Source: Akkermansiaceae bacterium (GTDB taxonomy: Bacteria > Verrucomicrobiota > Verrucomicrobiia > Verrucomicrobiales > Akkermansiaceae). From it: a stretch of DNA of 6,189 nucleotides. Location: contig JABHEX010000208.1 in the NCBI GenBank assembly GCA_018676385.1, positions 1 to 6,189 of the forward strand, read 5' to 3'. Of this stretch, positions 1 through 3,801 are shown in pieces (the stretch's first letter is position 1; each line of letters opens with the position of its first letter). A program made the translations under genes and the position numbers. Under the pieces are notes generated by a model, which was not told the DNA's origin, made no database searches, and saw only the letters and a list, made by a program, of their open reading frames with translations.

Positions 1-183
1 AGACAACGTAAAGATCTTGCTGTATTAAACAAAACCCGCTGCCCTGCAGTTCTCGTCGAATGTGGCTATATTTCAAATCACACGGAGCGCAGGCGTTGTC
101 AGACGGCAACCTATCAGAACGAATGCGCCATCGCAATCGCTGATGGAATAATGGCTTATAAGAACTTTCGTGTTAAAAAGTAG
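1..183 (+). CDS. N-acetylmuramoyl-L-alanine amidase, C-terminal fragment (Amidase_3 family)
   Basis: This is the last 60 codons of a gene that starts before the window; frame 1 is open from base 1 to a TAG at 181-183. The fragment reads PAVLVECGYISN at residues 15-26, followed by a YQN...AIADGI helix. This is the usual C-terminal end of Amidase_3 zinc amidases, which cut the bond between N-acetylmuramic acid and L-alanine of the peptide stem in the periplasm. In the family, the Glu of the VLVE motif (here E20) is the catalytic acid. The His/Glu zinc ligands of the earlier part lie outside the window and cannot be checked. The tail after the helix is short and basic (ends FRVKK), with no extra domain. 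Whether the N-terminus carries a signal peptide, AMIN or SPOR domain is unknown. No clear hairpin terminator follows the stop. Confidence 0.85.
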   Translation, partial: RQRKDLAVLNKTRCPAVLVECGYISNHTERRRCQTATYQNECAIAIADGIMAYKNFRVKK

Positions 184-359
184 GGCGTGCACCTCGATGG
201 GAGCTGGACCGACAACCTCGCAAATCTTCTCACACAAGTGCATCCTCTAGTAGTAGCACTACCCCATAATGCAGAATAAAAAATAACACACTGTGTGCAG
301 AGACACTTGCCAAATGAGAGACTTGCATAATAACAATTTATGGTTAGATTCCACCCACT
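184..359. other. intergenic spacer between amidase and DUF5069 genes
   Basis: No gene is supported here; the only ORFs are under 20 codons. I see no GC-rich hairpin with a T-run after the amidase stop, so transcription may read through. The downstream half is AT-rich (about 260-345) and probably holds the DUF5069 promoter, but no well-spaced -35/-10 pair stands out. A small 5-1-5 inverted repeat, ACACA-C-TGTGT, lies at 286-296. Confidence 0.5.
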
Positions 360-791
360 ATGTCAAAAATTGTACCACTTATTAGTTCCGGAACAAAAGG
401 TCCATTAGGCGTCCTTCACCTTCCACGCCTATGGCTTAAAGCTTCTCTTGAAAAAGCAGGCAAGATCGCCGATGGATACCCAGGCTGCGGTCAGGGATAC
501 GATCAAATGGTCCTCGATGGGCTCGGCCTAGACCGCGACGCCTTTCTCGCGTTTATCGCCACCCAACCTACCTACATTCAGTGCGAAGAATGGGTCAGCC
601 AAAACGGCACCAAGGTCAACGATGAAGCAATCCATGAGCTCAATGCGGCTATCACCGGATACATTCACACCGATGAAACCCGCCAAGAGATCCTCGGCAC
701 CGCAGGTCTCCCCGACGGTGACCCGCGTGACGCTATCAACCTTAATAACCTCGACGACTGGGACGAGTTCCATGCCGCCGAACTCAAATAA
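360..791 (+). CDS. DUF5069 domain-containing protein
   Basis: This is a 143-residue, probably cytoplasmic protein of unknown function. It has no signal peptide or membrane segment. It matches the DUF5069 pattern as I recall it: a GPLGVLHLPRLWLKA segment near residues 14-28, then a G-YPGCGQGYD stretch (about 39-48), a GLDRDAFLAFI helix (56-66), and a C-terminal NLDDWDEFHAAEL end. The DUF5069 proteins I know are 130-150 residues, so this one seems full length. They are common in Verrucomicrobiota and related phyla; no biochemical role is known to me. ATG 360 is chosen because it is the first ATG in the frame and puts the conserved LPRL segment near the N-terminus as expected. There is no Shine-Dalgarno in the 20 bases upstream (pyrimidine-rich CCACCCACT). 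The gene is monocistronic: 176 bases separate it from the amidase and a terminator follows 21 bases after the stop. Confidence 0.8.
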   Translation: MSKIVPLISSGTKGPLGVLHLPRLWLKASLEKAGKIADGYPGCGQGYDQMVLDGLGLDRDAFLAFIATQPTYIQCEEWVSQNGTKVNDEAIHELNAAITGYIHTDETRQEILGTAGLPDGDPRDAINLNNLDDWDEFHAAELK

Positions 792-812
792 GCAACCAAC
801 ATTTCCTAACCT

Positions 813-849
813 AGCCCGAGGATGCTTCTAAGCCTCTTCGGGCTTTTTT
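813..849 (+). terminator. intrinsic terminator of the DUF5069 gene
   Basis: AGCCCGA (813-819) pairs perfectly with TCGGGCT (838-844). A further GG/CC pairing (820-821 with 833-834) is possible across a small bulge. The 3' arm runs straight into a T-run at 844-849. The T-run lies on the + side only; on the - strand the hairpin is followed by AGGTTAGG, so it should not stop the convergent phosphatase transcript. Confidence 0.85.
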
Positions 850-975
850 GTGGAAACTTCTCTCCGAGGACTGAACAATTGCACCATGCATTGTAAAGAT
901 CTCATACATGCCAGATTTCAAACAAAATGCCCGAGGTTCAATTTAAAAACATCCCCTGTAAATAACTAGGTACTC

Positions 976-1635
976 TTAAATCTTATCCTGCCGCAGATCA
1001 CCATCAAAATTGGTCTGCCAATATTCACCGGTTTCAACGTGTAAACATGTTAAATAACCACCGCGGCCTACGTCAGTATCAATACAAATGGCATGGCCGA
1101 GGTTGGCTGGCACATGTGACTTCTGAGCAGTGTGACCACAAACCATTACCTTCCCTGACATGTGCGGTTTAGGTTCGCCAAATTTTTTATGGATAATGGT
1201 GAACGGGAGTTGCTGGTCGATAGGAACATCGTGCTCAAGGTTAGCGTGGACAAAAATGTGGCTGTCCGTCTCTAGATAAGGCCGACATTTACGCAAAAAC
1301 TCCCAGTGGGATGCCGGAATGTCATCGAATCCTCCCGGACCATACGAATCCAAGGTTTCTGGCCCACCCCATACTCTCAGCCAATGGTCGCGGTCCGTAA
1401 GATCCATTTCCGATAGGAAAAATTTTTCCTCATGGTTGCCCGAGAGAAAGGTGATATTCAGGTCTTGCCGCTGCAGCTCAATAAGATAATCAATAACCCC
1501 CTTGCACTCAGGTCCACGATCGACGTAATCCCCCATAAAAATGATACGATCCTCAGGTTTGGGATCGATGGTTTTCCAGAGGTTTTTGAGTGGCTCAAGG
1601 CAACCGTGTATATCCCCAATAGCAAGTGTTCTCAT
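976..1635 (-). CDS. metallophosphoesterase / serine-threonine protein phosphatase (PrpA-like)
   Basis: This 219-residue calcineurin-like phosphoesterase has the full PPP-type motif set. With numbering from the ATG at 1635, these are GDIHG at 7-11 (D8, H10), GDYVDRG at 35-41 (D36), GNHE at 66-69 (N67, H68), a FVHA histidine at 130, and CGHT with H168. These residues bind the two metal ions that activate water for phosphate-ester hydrolysis. The length and order fit small bacterial Ser/Thr phosphatases of the PrpA type, or the related symmetrical Ap4A hydrolases; substrate cannot be decided from sequence. There is no signal peptide, so it should be cytoplasmic. The frame stays open upstream to a GTG at 1674, but I prefer ATG 1635: it begins MRTLAIGDIHG, the usual family N-terminus, and the extra 13 residues are not conserved-looking. 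No Shine-Dalgarno precedes either start. No T-rich hairpin is visible after the stop. It is divergent from the exported-protein gene. Confidence 0.88.
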   Translation of the reverse strand: MRTLAIGDIHGCLEPLKNLWKTIDPKPEDRIIFMGDYVDRGPECKGVIDYLIELQRQDLNITFLSGNHEEKFFLSEMDLTDRDHWLRVWGGPETLDSYGPGGFDDIPASHWEFLRKCRPYLETDSHIFVHANLEHDVPIDQQLPFTIIHKKFGEPKPHMSGKVMVCGHTAQKSHVPANLGHAICIDTDVGRGGYLTCLHVETGEYWQTNFDGDLRQDKI

Positions 1636-1720
1636 GTCGCGCTGAGAATAAACCAAATTGTTCTTTGATAGCACGTCATTTTTTCTTGATCCATTAGAGG
1701 TAATCGATCATCGATAAAAT
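1636..1720. promoter_or_regulatory. divergent promoter region with ATCGAT-C-ATCGAT palindrome
   Basis: These 85 bases separate the phosphatase start from the exported-protein start and must hold at least the promoter of the latter. I could not find a convincing -35/-10 pair in either direction. The distinctive element is ATCGAT at 1703-1708 and again at 1710-1715, giving a 6-1-6 inverted repeat that ends five bases before the ATG at 1721. It could be an operator or a small mRNA hairpin hiding the start, or simple chance. AGAGG at 1696-1700 is the only Shine-Dalgarno-like string, but it is 20 bases from the ATG, too far for normal use. Confidence 0.35.
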
Positions 1721-2359
1721 ATGAAAAAAGTAATTTATTACCCGGCAATCATCACCCTGTGTGTGCTCTTATCCAATTCATTCGCTGCTGAAAAACCTAT
1801 GACGATCAGCAATGTTCTACAATATACTCCTGCACAGCTGGTTAAAGAGATGGGATATGCCGGCGAAGCGGGCGAAAATCGAGCTGCTAAAATTTGGGCA
1901 GCGGCAAGACGGTCGCAAACTAATTACACACTTGGAAAAAAATCTGTTCAAGCAGTACTGCGCCTTGACCAGTGGCGCATGATGCTCAACAAGTGGGAGG
2001 ATCTTAAACTTCAAGCACGTGCCATGGAAAGTGGGGGAGGAACTATGTGGAGCCACATGAGCATACGGAATGATGCATGGATCGAAAGTTTTCTTGCGCA
2101 ACATGCAATTCAGCTAAGCGCTAAACCGAAACCCAGCGATGTGCAGTTTACGGCAAATTACCTCAAGACAATAAATGCCAAGATCGATGCTGGAGTAAAT
2201 AAATTTGGCAACGACACTCCAAGCATCCAAGATCAATCCAAGATGCTCAAAAAAAAGCTAGAAAATGCTTATTTCTATCTTTCATCTATACTCAATACGC
2301 TACCATCTGGCTCAGTCAAAACAGCCGTAGTCGATATGGTAAAACCAAGCGATAACTAA
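1721..2359 (+). CDS. exported protein of unknown function
   Basis: I do not recognise a family. The 212-residue product begins with a typical Sec signal peptide: MKK, a hydrophobic core at about residues 4-18, then SNSFA-AEK, with likely cleavage after A22. The only cysteine (C14) is inside the hydrophobic core and not in a lipobox, so this is probably a soluble periplasmic or secreted protein and not a lipoprotein. The mature part looks mainly helical. Tryptophans and charged residues mark a segment at 85-100 (DQWRMMLNKWEDLKLQAR), a Gly-rich turn follows (ESGGG, 103-107), then WSHMSIRNDAWIESFLAQ at 110-127, a lysine/proline linker near 135-139, and two more helices to the end. No catalytic motif is evident. 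It sits four bases before the YchJ-like gene on the same strand, so the two are probably co-transcribed. Start ATG 1721 is fixed by the signal peptide. Confidence 0.75.
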   Translation: MKKVIYYPAIITLCVLLSNSFAAEKPMTISNVLQYTPAQLVKEMGYAGEAGENRAAKIWAAARRSQTNYTLGKKSVQAVLRLDQWRMMLNKWEDLKLQARAMESGGGTMWSHMSIRNDAWIESFLAQHAIQLSAKPKPSDVQFTANYLKTINAKIDAGVNKFGNDTPSIQDQSKMLKKKLENAYFYLSSILNTLPSGSVKTAVVDMVKPSDN

Positions 2360-2363
2360 CATA

Positions 2364-2813
2364 ATGGACACACCTGATATTGATCAAGAAAGCGAATCAC
2401 CGGAGAGGACCCGTTCAGAATCACTGTGCCCGTGCAAGAGCATGGACAGTTACTACATATGCTGCATGCCTCTACATCGCCATAAAGCAAAAGCAAAAAC
2501 TGCTGAAGAGCTGATGCGGTCACGCTATGCAGCATATTTTTTCCGACTGACCGATTACTTGGTAGAAACAACCCACCCAGACACGCGCGAGCCCGAATTA
2601 AAAAAAGAGCTCAATAAGACAATCCACGACATTAATTGGTATTTCTTGACCGTTGATCAGGTGGTGAAGGGGGGTAAGAACGACAAGAATGGAAAAGTTG
2701 AATTTACAGCACGTTGTTACATCGATGGTGAAGCTCAGGAGCTCCACGAGCGTGCCCGATTCAAGCGCTACAAAGGTGACTGGAAATATCTCGCAGGCAA
2801 GGCATGGTAGCAT
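2364..2813 (+). CDS. YchJ-like SEC-C motif protein (UPF0225 family)
   Basis: This 148-residue protein resembles E. coli YchJ. It carries an N-terminal SEC-C zinc motif, C22-P-C24, then eight residues, then C33-C34. The core signature follows in order: AEELMRSRYAAY (47-58), DYLVETTHPDTR (64-75), INWYFLTV (90-97), a V-E-F-T-A-R strand (112-117) and HERARFKR (128-135). The middle part of this family adopts an NTF2-like fold; the molecular role is not established. E. coli YchJ has a second SEC-C motif at its C-terminus. Here the protein stops at YLAGKAW, so only the first motif is present, as in some shorter family members. A 20-residue acidic/charged leader precedes the zinc motif. There is no signal peptide, so it is cytoplasmic, unlike the exported protein encoded just upstream. 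Start ATG 2364 lacks a Shine-Dalgarno and may rely on translational coupling across the four-base gap. Confidence 0.85.
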
Positions 2814-2967
2814 TGTATGGTTATGAGTGAATAATACTCAACCTGTTAGTGTCTAGCAATGACACCTCATAGAAATGGTTGATTCTACACGACGTTGAAA
2901 AATATTATTAAATTTCACAACCTTCATCCGTGTCGTGAGTTTCATATATCAACTTACTATTAGATAT
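2814..2967. other. AT-rich intergenic region with small inverted repeats
   Basis: No ORF is supported. TGAGT (2824-2828) pairs with ACTCA (2836-2840), and GTGTC (2849-2853) pairs with GACAC (2861-2865). Both are five-base stems with seven-base loops, and neither is followed by a T-run, so they are not convincing intrinsic terminators for the ychJ-like unit. CACGAC (2888-2893) and GTCGTG (2932-2937) form a wider-spaced inverted repeat that flanks the putative promoter region. Confidence 0.4.
2879..2908 (+). promoter_or_regulatory. candidate sigma70-type promoter for the repeat-protein gene
   Basis: TTGATT at 2879-2884 (four of six bases of TTGACA) and TATTAT at 2903-2908 (five of six of TATAAT) are 18 bases apart. 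They sit in an AT-rich stretch about 60 bases before the ATG at 2968. The spacing and position are plausible, but the -35 is weak and AT-rich DNA gives such matches by chance. Confidence 0.3.
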
Positions 2968-3660
2968 ATGAAAATGAAACCATCATCCATCATCACCATC
3001 GTGACCCTCTGCTCAATTAGTTCTCTAACTTACGCCAGCCCGAAAAAAAAATTCTTAAAGCACCGCCAAGCTAATATCGTGGAACGCAAAGCTGGCAATG
3101 CTGCCATTAGAGAGGAAGCCATACTTGATCGAATTGATACACATAAATGGAAAAAAGATCCAGAAGCGCGAGATCATCGGCCATCCAATCTACGCGAGTA
3201 TACCAACCATACTTATAAAAGAATTGTTAGATTGCTTACTATCGGTGCGATTGAAGAAGCCGACGGAAAAAGTTTTAAAATACGTCATACATCCATCGTA
3301 AATACTGCAAAAGCTAACAATAAAGATGGCCTAGACGAGACTGAAAAAAAATCAATCCGCGCACAACTCGACACTCTGAACGATGAGATCAACGCTGCCA
3401 TCATGACCCCTGAAAAAGGAGATAAGCGCACACCCATCGTCAATCATGCACAACACCGCTTTGAAGAACTCATTGAGTTTGGCATCCGCTCTAAACGACT
3501 TAGCACTCTGGAAGCATCAAGCCTTCGCCGCAAGGTCAGTAGACTAGAGTCCACAGAGGATCGCCTCAAAGCGGGTAATCTTTCCAGTAACGAGCGTGAA
3601 CGCCTCATGAAAGAAGTGGCTGAACTTAATCGTGACCTCAAACAGGAACTACGCGACTAA
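2968..3660 (+). CDS. exported helical protein with two internal repeats, function unknown
   Basis: This 230-residue product starts MKMKPSS, has a hydrophobic core to about residue 20, and ends the signal at TYA, with likely cleavage after A23 (SPKKKF follows). The frame can open at a GTG at 2935, but that would add 11 residues before the signal peptide; ATG 2968, or ATG 2974 two codons on, gives a normal signal. The mature protein is very charged and looks almost entirely helical. It contains two diverged copies of a roughly 65-70 residue unit, at about 80-145 and 159-228. Each begins NH....R....L...G, passes through a turn (NKDGLDETE in the first, KAGNLSSNE in the second) and ends in a charged helix with a conserved L-N (LDTLNDEI, VAELNRDL). 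This resembles the G-x-L-T-x-x-E helical repeats of other small bacterial periplasmic proteins of unknown role. No catalytic motif was seen. It is followed by a strong terminator and has no Shine-Dalgarno. Confidence 0.75.
   Translation: MKMKPSSIITIVTLCSISSLTYASPKKKFLKHRQANIVERKAGNAAIREEAILDRIDTHKWKKDPEARDHRPSNLREYTNHTYKRIVRLLTIGAIEEADGKSFKIRHTSIVNTAKANNKDGLDETEKKSIRAQLDTLNDEINAAIMTPEKGDKRTPIVNHAQHRFEELIEFGIRSKRLSTLEASSLRRKVSRLESTEDRLKAGNLSSNERERLMKEVAELNRDLKQELRD
3205..3651 (+). repeat. diverged tandem protein repeat, two copies
   Basis: Copy 1 is encoded at about 3205-3402 and copy 2 at about 3442-3651, separated by a short linker (MTPEKGDKRTP). Shared positions include the opening NH, an Arg four residues later, a Leu and Gly, a central K-x-G turn, then L-x-x-x-E and L-N with alternating hydrophobics. 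The copies are similar at protein level only; the DNA has diverged. Alignment by eye needs about four gap positions. Confidence 0.6.
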
Positions 3661-3685
3661 TTCTAACAACCTATTTAATACACAG

Positions 3686-3714
3686 AAGCCACTAGAGATT
3701 TCTAGTGGCTTTTT
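3686..3714 (+). terminator. strong intrinsic terminator of the repeat-protein gene
   Basis: AAGCCACTAGA (3686-3696) pairs perfectly over 11 bases with TCTAGTGGCTT (3701-3711) around a GATT loop, followed by a T-run at 3710-3714. It lies 25 bases after the stop of the repeat-protein gene. The large - strand gene converges on it. On that strand the same stem is followed by TTCTGTGTATT, a poorer but possible U-rich tail, so it may act in both directions. Confidence 0.9.
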
Positions 3715-3801
3715 GGTTCTTAGCATATGAAGCAAGATAGTCTGGTGAAAGCACGAGAGCCAACAAGAGCGCCAATAACGATAGAGCGATCTCCCATGTT
3801 C

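Noticed and set aside
286..296. ACACA-C-TGTGT small palindrome before the DUF5069 gene
   Set aside because: Five-base arms in an AT/CA-rich stretch are expected by chance, and it is more than 60 bases from the start codon with no promoter placed around it.
885..899. Near-palindrome around TGCACCATGCA in the convergent spacer 850-975
   Set aside because: The arms match only with an indel and there is no T-run on either strand, so it does not serve as a terminator for the phosphatase gene.
1817..2104. A 95-codon - strand ORF inside the exported-protein gene
   Set aside because: The + strand frame has a clean signal peptide and plausible mature sequence; the antisense product shows no such features.
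2849..2865. GTGTC-loop-GACAC hairpin after the ychJ-like gene as a terminator
   Set aside because: Only five pairs with a seven-base loop and no T-run after it (CTCATAG follows).
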